In this document: positions 1 to 5,916 of the stretch, piece after piece | Numbering within the stretch: the stretch's first letter is position 1 | Layout: the number at the start of each line of letters is the position of its first letter | NCBI GenBank assembly: GCA_030151845.1 | Contig: JASLCM010000216.1 | Coordinates: 1-5,916 of the forward strand | Origin: Bacteroides sp. | GTDB lineage: Bacteria > Bacteroidota > Bacteroidia > Bacteroidales > Bacteroidaceae | Length of the DNA: 5,916 nt | Direction: 5' to 3' | Translations under genes and position numbers: made by a program | The notes under the pieces: model-generated | Told to the model about the DNA's origin: nothing | What the model saw: the letters and a program-made list of their open reading frames with translations, nothing else | Database searches by the model: none

Positions 1-681
1 GTTGAGGCTTGGAAAGATGCTTTAGCAGGTGACCCTGTTTCTGCTTTTGGAGGAGTGTTAATAACTAATGGAATTGTTGACAAGGCTGCAGCGGAAGAGA
101 TGAATAAGATCTTTTTTGAGGTAGTTATTGCTCCAGACTATGATGTAGATGCCCTAGAAATCCTCGGACAAAAGAAGAATCGGATCATTTTAGTCCGTAA
201 AGAATCTAAACCCATTAAAAGGCAGTACCGTTCCATACTGAATGGTGTCTTAGTTCAAGACAGAGATCTCGTGGTTGAAACTGAGAGTGACCTAAAAGTT
301 GTAACTAAGAAAGAACCTACAAAGAATGAGGTGAAAGATCTTCTTTTTGCAAATAAAATAGTAAAGAACAGTAAATCTAATGCAATAGTATTAGCAAAAG
401 ATGGTCAGCTTTGTGCGAGTGGAGTAGGACAAACTTCACGAGTAGACGCTTTGATACAAGCAATAGAAAAAGCAAAATCATTTGGAATAAGCCTTGAAGG
501 AGCTGTGATGGCTTCCGATGCTTTTTTCCCATTTCCTGACTGTGTAGAAATAGCACACAACGCAGGAATTACAGCCGTTATCCAGCCAGGAGGCTCAATT
601 AAAGATCAGCTCTCCTTTGATTATTGTGATGAACACAACATGAGCATGGTCGTAACTGGAAACAGGCATTTTAAACATTAA
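1..681 (+). CDS. purH: PurH, bifunctional AICAR transformylase/IMP cyclohydrolase, C-terminal part (5' end outside window)
   Basis: PurH catalyses the last two steps of purine synthesis in the cytoplasm: formyl transfer from 10-formyltetrahydrofolate to AICAR, then ring closure to IMP. The frame is open from base 1, so the GTG at 55 is an internal valine codon and not a start. The 226 visible residues belong to the AICAR transformylase domain. They contain GDPVSAFGG at visible residues 10-18, KSNAIVLAKDGQ near 125-136, SDAFFPF at 172-178, GGSIKD at 197-202 and the typical ending TGNRHFKH. The family is usually a little over 500 residues, so over half is missing, including the cyclohydrolase domain and the start of the transformylase domain with its Lys-His pair. 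The gene ends in TAA 26 bases before mreB with no terminator between them, so cotranscription with the cell-shape genes is possible. Identity is very sure; the upstream extent cannot be judged. Confidence 0.96.
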   Translation, partial: VEAWKDALAGDPVSAFGGVLITNGIVDKAAAEEMNKIFFEVVIAPDYDVDALEILGQKKNRIILVRKESKPIKRQYRSILNGVLVQDRDLVVETESDLKVVTKKEPTKNEVKDLLFANKIVKNSKSNAIVLAKDGQLCASGVGQTSRVDALIQAIEKAKSFGISLEGAVMASDAFFPFPDCVEIAHNAGITAVIQPGGSIKDQLSFDYCDEHNMSMVVTGNRHFKH

Positions 682-707
682 TTTTTTAACCGATAAAGAA
701 AAAGTAT

Positions 708-1730
708 ATGGGATTATTCTCCTTTACTCAAGAAATAGCAATGGACCTAGGTACTGCAAATACGATTATCATATCCAATGGTAAAGTAGTTGTAGATGAA
801 CCGTCGGTTGTTGCTTTAGATCGCCGCACAGAGAAGATGATAGCTGTGGGAGGTAAAGCCAAGATGATGCATGAAAAAACCCATGATAATATACGAACAA
901 TTCGTCCTTTACGTGATGGGGTTATAGCAGACTTCTACGCTTGTGAACAGATGATGCGAGGTATGATTAAAATGGTAAATACACGTAGGTATCTATTTTC
1001 TCCCTCGCTGCGTATGGTAATAGGGGTTCCCTCTGGAAGTACAGAGGTAGAACTGAGAGCAGTTCGTGACTCTGCAGAGCATGCTGGCGGACGCGATGTC
1101 TATCTTATTTTTGAACCAATGGCAGCAGCTATAGGTATAGGTATAGATGTAGAGATGCCTGAAGGGAACATGATTGTAGACATAGGTGGTGGTTCTACAG
1201 AAATTGCAGTAATATCACTTGGAGGAATTGTATCAAACAGTTCAATACGTATTGCAGGCGATGATTTTACAGCCGATATTCAAGAGTACATGAGTAGACA
1301 GCATAACGTGAAGGTTAGTGAGCGTATGGCTGAACGTATTAAAATCCATGTTGGAGCAGCTCTAACAGAGTTAGGTGATGAGGCTCCCGAAGATTATATT
1401 GTACATGGACCAAATCGAATAACTGCTCTACCTATGGAAGTTCCTGTGTGTTACCAAGAAGTTGCACACTGCTTGGATAAGTCAATCTCTAAGATAGAAA
1501 CAGCTATATTAAATGCTTTAGAGAATACACCACCAGAACTCTATGCCGACATAGTGCAAAATGGAATCTATTTGGCAGGAGGTGGTGCTTTACTACGTGG
1601 ACTTGATACTCGATTAAGAGATAAAATTAATATTCCTTTTCATATAGCAGAGGATCCTCTTCATGCAGTAGCAAAGGGTACTGGTGTAGCCTTGAAAAAT
1701 GTAGATAGATTTTCTTTCTTAATGCGTTAA
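708..1730 (+). CDS. mreB: MreB, actin-like rod-shape determining protein
   Basis: MreB is the bacterial actin homologue that forms ATP-dependent filaments on the inner face of the cytoplasmic membrane and orients the elongasome. The 340 residues match the usual family length. Visible motifs are the phosphate 1 loop DLGTANT at 13-19, RPLRDGVIADF at 66-76, the glutamate of EPMAAAIG at 136 (the expected catalytic position), the phosphate 2 loop DIGGGSTE at 158-165, and the adenosine loop AGGGALLRGLD at 290-300. The N-terminal MGLFSF could form the short amphipathic membrane-binding segment known in Gram-negative MreBs. Where many MreBs read GSA after the ERIK helix, this one has GAA (216-218), which I believe is common in Bacteroidales. 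The ATG at 708 gives the expected N-terminus. The upstream bases are A-rich without a Shine-Dalgarno match. An MreB-like paralogue such as Mbl is less likely, given the mreCD neighbours. Confidence 0.98.
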   Translation: MGLFSFTQEIAMDLGTANTIIISNGKVVVDEPSVVALDRRTEKMIAVGGKAKMMHEKTHDNIRTIRPLRDGVIADFYACEQMMRGMIKMVNTRRYLFSPSLRMVIGVPSGSTEVELRAVRDSAEHAGGRDVYLIFEPMAAAIGIGIDVEMPEGNMIVDIGGGSTEIAVISLGGIVSNSSIRIAGDDFTADIQEYMSRQHNVKVSERMAERIKIHVGAALTELGDEAPEDYIVHGPNRITALPMEVPVCYQEVAHCLDKSISKIETAILNALENTPPELYADIVQNGIYLAGGGALLRGLDTRLRDKINIPFHIAEDPLHAVAKGTGVALKNVDRFSFLMR

Positions 1731-1748
1731 TGCTTGAAAAATAATCAT

Positions 1749-1781
1749 TTAATTGCACCTCTATTACCGAGGTGTAATTAA
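1749..1781 (+). promoter_or_regulatory. Long inverted repeat in the mreB-mreC gap (RNA hairpin)
   Basis: Bases 1749-1761 pair with 1769-1781 to form a 13-base-pair stem with one G-U pair (G1754 with T1776) around a 7-base loop (TATTACC). It is AT-rich at the base and GC-rich near the loop. It fills over half of the 60-base gap and ends 9 bases before the mreC start codon. No run of T follows (the next bases are CTTATATCT), so it is not a standard intrinsic terminator. It could be a weak attenuator, an mRNA processing or stability element that raises mreB output over mreCD, or a structure that limits mreC translation. The pairing is seen directly; the role is inferred. Confidence 0.55.
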
Positions 1782-1790
1782 CTTATATCT

Positions 1791-2624
1791 ATGCGGAATT
1801 TAATTAATTTTTTAGCAACTTATAATTACTGGTTCCTCTTTGTTTTATTAGAGGTAACCAGTTTTATTTTATTATTTCAGTTCAATAACTTTCAACATAG
1901 TGTTTATTTGACTTCTGCTAATGAGGTGACTGGTCGTGTATATGAGGCGTCTAATGCTTTAACCTCTTACTTTCACCTTAAAATTACCAATGAGGAGCTA
2001 ATAGAACGTAACCTTCATCTAGAACAGGAGGTAGCCTCTTTAACATCGAAATTAAAAAGTTTACATGTAGATTCCCTAGCAATAGAGAGCACTGTTTACC
2101 GACAGCTAGCAAACTACTCCTTAATCGAGGCGCAAGTGGTTAATAATAGCATCAATAAAGCAGATAACTTCATTACAATAAATAGAGGAAGTAAAGATGG
2201 AATCCGTCCAGAAATGGGAGTGGTAGATGGTAAAGGTGTAATCGGTATTGTATATAAGGTGTCTACTAATTATGCTTGGGTTATGTCTGTTCTAAATAGT
2301 AAATCAAGTATTAGTTGCAAAATTATTGGTAGTGATTACTTTGGCTATTTAAGATGGGAACTAGGTGATCCAACCTATGCTTATTTGAACGATCTGCCTC
2401 GACATGCAGAGTTTAGCTTGGGTGATACAATTGTAACTAGTGGCTACTCTGCAGTATTTCCAGAGGGAATCATTGTTGGAGTTGTAGATGATTTAGGAGA
2501 GTCTGATGATGGCTTATCCTATCTCTTAAAAATTAAGCTCACGAATGATTTCGGGAAATTAGGCAGTGTTCGAGTGATAGACAATAAAGAGCGTGATGAA
2601 CGTACATTATTAGAAACAGAATGA
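1791..2624 (+). CDS. mreC: MreC, rod-shape determining periplasmic scaffold protein
   Basis: MreC is a bitopic inner-membrane protein whose periplasmic part binds and activates PBP2 and links it to MreB and MreD. The 277 residues show the family order. A short cytoplasmic tail is followed by one membrane helix at about 13-31. A helical, probably coiled-coil segment lies at about 63-95 (leucine-rich, many E/K/N). The two beta domains start near 112. Conserved stretches are NFITINRGSKDGI at 126-138, GKGVIGIV at 147-154, and GDTIVTSG (211-218) followed by FPEGIIVG (223-230). It ends soon after the second beta domain, without a long C-terminal extension. The ATG at 1791 is chosen because it places the membrane helix at the N-terminus; there is no Shine-Dalgarno match before it. 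The TGA stop overlaps the mreD start as ATGA, which suggests coupled translation. Confidence 0.96.
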   Translation: MRNLINFLATYNYWFLFVLLEVTSFILLFQFNNFQHSVYLTSANEVTGRVYEASNALTSYFHLKITNEELIERNLHLEQEVASLTSKLKSLHVDSLAIESTVYRQLANYSLIEAQVVNNSINKADNFITINRGSKDGIRPEMGVVDGKGVIGIVYKVSTNYAWVMSVLNSKSSISCKIIGSDYFGYLRWELGDPTYAYLNDLPRHAEFSLGDTIVTSGYSAVFPEGIIVGVVDDLGESDDGLSYLLKIKLTNDFGKLGSVRVIDNKERDERTLLETE

Positions 2625-3124
2625 AAGTAAACTATATCATATTTAGTATATGGATGCTTGTCCTTGTCGCCTTACAAGTGCTTGTTTTTAATCACATCCA
2701 TCTTTTTTTCTTTGCAACTCCTTATATCTATTTTTTTCCAATTCTTACTCTTCCGACCTCGGTATCACGGAATCGGTTACTTTGGATAGGTTTTATAGTG
2801 GGTTTGCTTGTCGACATTTTTTCCAACACTTTGGGAATGAATGCGGCTTCTACCGTACTTATTGCTTTTTTAAGACCAAGTATACTCAAACTTTCTAGTC
2901 CAAGAGATCTGAATGAAGAATATACTCCACATGCGGATACTATGGGAAGAGCTTCTTATTGGAAATATGTTGGGATGATGTTAGTTATTCATCATGCTAC
3001 ATTCTTAACATTGCTCTATTTCTCTTTCATGCATTTGGGAGACTTATCCATTCATATTTTCTCCTCTGTAATTCTCTCTTTATTTCTTTATTTTATCTAT
3101 AATCGGTTAAGAGAAAGAACATGA
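2621..3124 (+). CDS. mreD: MreD, rod-shape determining integral membrane protein
   Basis: MreD is a small polytopic inner-membrane partner of MreC in the elongasome; its biochemical role is not well defined. The 167 residues are typical of the family. Hydrophobic stretches at about 5-24, 29-46, 52-69, 73-90, 115-137 and 142-162 suggest five or six membrane helices. The best family signature is GLLVDIFSNTLGMNA at 61-75, with the conserved aspartate and glycine. A hydrophilic, charged loop at about 92-114 separates the fourth and fifth hydrophobic stretches. The protein is rich in Phe and Leu. Both ends overlap neighbours by ATGA (2621-2624 with mreC, 3121-3124 with mrdA), so its translation is probably coupled on both sides. 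Identity rests on the signature plus position between mreC and mrdA; sequence conservation in this family is otherwise low. Confidence 0.93.
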   Translation: MKVNYIIFSIWMLVLVALQVLVFNHIHLFFFATPYIYFFPILTLPTSVSRNRLLWIGFIVGLLVDIFSNTLGMNAASTVLIAFLRPSILKLSSPRDLNEEYTPHADTMGRASYWKYVGMMLVIHHATFLTLLYFSFMHLGDLSIHIFSSVILSLFLYFIYNRLRERT

Positions 3125-4986
3125 GTCGGAATTATACATATGAAAACAGAAAATACATGATAGGTGCAATTGCCGTAGTTATTGTGCTTATCTATATTAT
3201 CCGATTATTTTTTTTGCAGATCACAACCGATCACTATAAGAAGAATGCAGACAGTAATGCTTTTTTAAATCGCATTCAATACCCCTCAAGAGGGGCTATT
3301 TATGATAGAACCGGCAAACTATTGGTTTATAATCAGCCATCTTATGATATTACCGTAATACCACGCGAAATTCAGAACTTAGATACAGCAGATCTTTGCT
3401 TAACCTTGCACATTACTCGTGAACAGTTTAATGAACGAATGAGTAGGATGAAAAACAGAAGGTTAAACCCGGGGTACTCTGTTTACACGCATCAACCTTT
3501 TATGTCTCAATTAACGCCGGAAGAATCAGGTGTTTTTCAAGAGAAGCTATTTAAATTTCCTGGTTTTTATGTTGAGCGGCGGAGTGTTAGGCAGTATAGC
3601 TATGCCTCAGCAGCTCATGCTTTAGGGGATATTGGGCAAGTTTCTCGACGAGATATAGAACTCGATGACTATTACCGTGGAGGAGATTATATAGGGAGAC
3701 AAGGAGTGGAGCGATCTTACGAGAAGGTACTTAGAGGAGAGAAAGGAGTAGAAGTCCTTCTTAGAGATGCACATGGTAGAATAAAAGGCAGCTATAAAGA
3801 GGGAGCACTGGATAAGAAACCAATACCAGGCAAAGATCTTGTTCTTAGTTTAGATATTGAACTCCAAATGTTGGGAGAGAAGCTCATGCAAGGAAAACTT
3901 GGAAGTATTGTTGCTATTGAACCAGAAACTGGAGAAATTCTATGCCTAGTCTCTTCTCCATCTTATGACCCATCGATGATAATAGGTAGAATGCGTGGGA
4001 AAAATCATAGAGTATTACAGCAAGATCCTTTAAAACCTCTTTTTAATCGATCCTTGATGGCTGCTTATCCTCCTGCTTCCACTTTTAAAACAGCTCAAGG
4101 CCTAGTTTTTCTGGAGGAAGAGATCGTAGATTTAACCACAACTTTTCCCTGTTATCATGGTTTTGTTGTTCCAGGGCTTCGGGTAGGTTGTCACACCCAC
4201 GGGAGTCCTATTCCTTTCATTGGCTCTATATCCACCTCCTGTAACTCCTATTATTGTTGGGGGCTTTATCGTATGATCGATCATAAAAAATATGGTTCCC
4301 CATCAAAGGCGTTAACTATTTGGAAGGATCACATGGTCTCTATGGGTTTTGGATATGCACTAGGAGTTGACTTGCCAGGTGAGAAACGTGGTTTAATTCC
4401 TAATGCTTCGTTTTATGATAAAATATATGGCGAGAATAGGTGGGGAGGGCTTCGTATCATACATACAGCAATAGGACAAGGAGAGATCTTATTAACCCCT
4501 ATTCAGTTAGCGAATTTGGGGGCGACAATAGGTAATCGAGGACATTTTATCACTCCACACATTGTTAAGGAGATTAAAGGGGGAGTTTTAGACTCTCTTT
4601 ACACCACTAAGCGACACACAACGATTTCACCTCAATATTATGATTATGTAGCAGAAGGTATGCGGGGTGCCGTAATAGGAAGTCCATACGGAGCCACATG
4701 TAGACGTGCCAATATTCCTGGAATTGAGGTTTGCGGAAAGTCTGGTACCGCTCAAAATAAAGGAAAAGATCACTCAGTTTTTATGGGATTTGCACCTATG
4801 CATAATGCAAAAATAGCAATAGCCGTTTATGTTGAGAATGGAGGATTTGGGGCAACATGGGCAGTTCCAATAGGAGGTTTAATGATTGAGAAGTACCTTA
4901 ACGGTGAGATTGCAGAGGAACGCAAATATTTAGAAGAGCAAATTAGTCAAGCAAATTTAATTCCTTATGATCTCAAGAAAAAGTAG
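3121..4986 (+). CDS. mrdA: PBP2, peptidoglycan D,D-transpeptidase of the elongasome (class B PBP)
   Basis: PBP2 cross-links peptidoglycan stem peptides during side-wall growth, paired with RodA, and is a beta-lactam target. The 621 residues fit the family. One membrane helix lies at about 12-33, then the PBP dimerisation/pedestal region starting with YPSRGAIYDRTG at 54-65. The transpeptidase domain follows from about 260 (GSIVAIEPETGEIL). Catalytic motifs are S320-T-F-K323, S373-C-N375 and K540-S-G-T543. Lys-Ser-Gly in place of Lys-Thr-Gly also occurs in other PBP2s. Two oddities: alanine 319 stands where most class B PBPs have glycine before the active serine, and Cys344, Cys357, His358, His360 and Cys374 cluster between the first two motifs. 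No PASTA domains are present. The ATG at 3121 overlaps the mreD stop by four bases, and the 3' end overlaps rodA by 20 bases. PBP2 rather than the septal PBP3 is supported by the mreBCD/rodA context. Confidence 0.97.
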   Translation: MSRNYTYENRKYMIGAIAVVIVLIYIIRLFFLQITTDHYKKNADSNAFLNRIQYPSRGAIYDRTGKLLVYNQPSYDITVIPREIQNLDTADLCLTLHITREQFNERMSRMKNRRLNPGYSVYTHQPFMSQLTPEESGVFQEKLFKFPGFYVERRSVRQYSYASAAHALGDIGQVSRRDIELDDYYRGGDYIGRQGVERSYEKVLRGEKGVEVLLRDAHGRIKGSYKEGALDKKPIPGKDLVLSLDIELQMLGEKLMQGKLGSIVAIEPETGEILCLVSSPSYDPSMIIGRMRGKNHRVLQQDPLKPLFNRSLMAAYPPASTFKTAQGLVFLEEEIVDLTTTFPCYHGFVVPGLRVGCHTHGSPIPFIGSISTSCNSYYCWGLYRMIDHKKYGSPSKALTIWKDHMVSMGFGYALGVDLPGEKRGLIPNASFYDKIYGENRWGGLRIIHTAIGQGEILLTPIQLANLGATIGNRGHFITPHIVKEIKGGVLDSLYTTKRHTTISPQYYDYVAEGMRGAVIGSPYGATCRRANIPGIEVCGKSGTAQNKGKDHSVFMGFAPMHNAKIAIAVYVENGGFGATWAVPIGGLMIEKYLNGEIAEERKYLEEQISQANLIPYDLKKK

Positions 4987-5916
4987 TGTTTGGAGTAAAG
5001 TAGATTGGATAACAATAGTTCTTTTTTTAGCTCTATTGGTATTGGGGTGGTTTAGTGTATGTGGAGCTAGCTATGAGTATGGTGAAGTCGATTTTTTCGA
5101 TTTTTCTACGCGTGCTGGTAAGCAATTAGTTTGGGCCGTTTGTTCCATAGGGTTAGGAGGGACTCTTCTATTGATAGATGATAAATTCTATGAGACCTTT
5201 GCCTATCTAATCTATATTGCATTTATAATTCTTCTCATTGTAACCATTTTTATAGCTCCAGATGTCAAAGGGTCTAGATCTTGGCTACAGTTAGGACCTG
5301 TAAGCGTACAACCCGCAGAATTTGCGAAATTTGCAACAGCTTTGGCCTTAGGAAAATATATGGGTGAATACTCGTTCTCTATGAGTAAAGTAAAAGACTT
5401 TTGTATGCTCCTTTTCCTCATTTTACTCCCCTTTGTATTGATTGTGTTGCAAAAAGAGACCGGATCTGCATTAGTTTATTTTGCATTTTTTCTAGCGCTC
5501 TATCGTGAAGGGTTATCAGGCTCTCTACTATTTACAGGTTGCTGTGCTGTTCTGTTTTTTGTTGTTGGAATTCGTTTTGATGAAATTCCTTTTGAAGGAA
5601 CGCTTACACCTATAGGAGAGTTTGTTGTTATTCTTCTTGCATTACTCTTTAGTGGAAGTATGGTTTGGGTATATGAGAGAGATTTTAAGGCTACTCGAAA
5701 TATAGTAGGAGGAACTGTTTTAATTGTATTGCTATCATTACTTATCTCTCACTACCTCTATCCATTTAATTTAGTCTACCTCTTGTGGGGACTAAGTGCT
5801 CTGACTATTGTATACCTTTTAGTGAAAGCCATTGATAAAAGAAAGCTAACCTATCTTTTTATTGGATTGTTTACTCTAGGATCGGTAGGTTTTCTATACT
5901 CCATAGATCATGTGTT
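4967..5916 (+). CDS. rodA: RodA, SEDS-family peptidoglycan glycosyltransferase (3' end outside window)
   Basis: RodA polymerises lipid II into glycan strands in the inner membrane as partner of PBP2. The reading frame was followed codon by codon from ATG 4967 to the window end: 316 codons plus two bases, no stop. An in-frame TAA at 4958-4960 makes 4967 the first possible start, 20 bases inside mrdA. The SEDS signature KGSRSWLQLGPVSVQPAEFA occupies residues 101-120. The next conserved stretch reads QKETGSALVY (162-171) where many family members have QPDxGTA. Hydrophobic segments lie at about 14-34, 51-70, 76-97, 117-132, 145-161, 166-180, 184-201, 217-236, 247-263, 268-287 and 295-312. That is about four more than a standard RodA has before its large extracellular loop. 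That loop, which holds the catalytic aspartate in studied SEDS proteins, appears to lie just past the window end. RodA rather than FtsW is inferred from the mrdA neighbour. Confidence 0.94.
   Translation, partial: MISRKSSVWSKVDWITIVLFLALLVLGWFSVCGASYEYGEVDFFDFSTRAGKQLVWAVCSIGLGGTLLLIDDKFYETFAYLIYIAFIILLIVTIFIAPDVKGSRSWLQLGPVSVQPAEFAKFATALALGKYMGEYSFSMSKVKDFCMLLFLILLPFVLIVLQKETGSALVYFAFFLALYREGLSGSLLFTGCCAVLFFVVGIRFDEIPFEGTLTPIGEFVVILLALLFSGSMVWVYERDFKATRNIVGGTVLIVLLSLLISHYLYPFNLVYLLWGLSALTIVYLLVKAIDKRKLTYLFIGLFTLGSVGFLYSIDHV

Noticed and set aside
55..681. GTG at 55 as the start of a separate 208-residue gene
   Set aside because: The frame is open back to base 1 and the upstream codons encode the conserved PurH stretch GDPVSAFGG, so this is internal to purH.
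1106..1113. TATTTTTG, a match to the Bacteroidota -7 promoter element TAnnTTTG
   Set aside because: It is deep inside mreB with no TTTG element about 20 bases upstream and no gene start nearby downstream.
1130..1146. Short tandem repeat of TATAGG units
   Set aside because: It encodes the conserved AIGIGID stretch of MreB; the repetition follows from alternating Ile and Gly codons.
3282..3295. Perfect inverted repeat CCCCTC/GAGGGG
   Set aside because: It falls on the conserved PSRGA codons of PBP2 and leaves only a two-base loop; it is best explained by coding constraint.
4736..4749. KSGT in place of KTGT as a possible defect in PBP2
   Set aside because: Lys-Ser-Gly is a normal form of the third motif in elongasome PBP2s, including E. 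coli PBP2.
5212..5421. 69-codon open frame on the minus strand
   Set aside because: It lies wholly inside rodA, on the opposite strand and across the conserved SEDS signature. It resembles no protein I know and has no gene-like context; it is a shadow of rodA.
5586..5600. Inverted repeat TTCCTT/AAGGAA with a three-base loop
   Set aside because: It is short, AT-rich and inside rodA with no T-run; expected by chance.

Overview
The window is a stretch of chromosome from a member of the Bacteroidota, most likely order Bacteroidales. This rests on three things. The protein variants look like that group (MreB starting MGLFSFTQEIAMD and ending in DRFSFLMR, PBP2 with a CHTHG motif, RodA with QKETGSA). 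The gene order purH-mreB-mreC-mreD-mrdA-rodA is familiar from Bacteroidales. No start codon is preceded by a clear Shine-Dalgarno sequence. The DNA is AT-rich throughout with no visible compositional break. I cannot place the genus.

Layout: all six genes lie on the + strand. Positions 1-681 hold the 3' half of purH (its start is outside the window). A 26-base gap leads to mreB (708-1730). A 60-base gap with a strong hairpin (1749-1781) separates mreB from mreC (1791-2624). From mreC on the genes are packed: mreC/mreD and mreD/mrdA each overlap by an ATGA, and rodA (from 4967) starts 20 bases before the mrdA stop and runs off the window end. rodA has no stop inside the window. There is no gene-free stretch longer than 60 bases, and I see no tRNA, rRNA, mobile element, CRISPR array or intrinsic terminator with a U-tract.

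How the genes work together: MreB filaments under the inner membrane, MreC and MreD in the membrane and periplasm, the transpeptidase PBP2 (mrdA) and the SEDS glycosyltransferase RodA form the elongasome, which builds side-wall peptidoglycan. purH is a purine synthesis gene that happens to sit upstream and may share the transcript.

This is a conserved housekeeping region, and I found no new system. The points worth a second look are within-family: a Cys/His cluster in PBP2 that could hold zinc, an alanine in place of the usual glycine before the PBP2 catalytic serine, a RodA that appears to carry four extra membrane helices and an altered QPDxG motif, and the hairpin between mreB and mreC.
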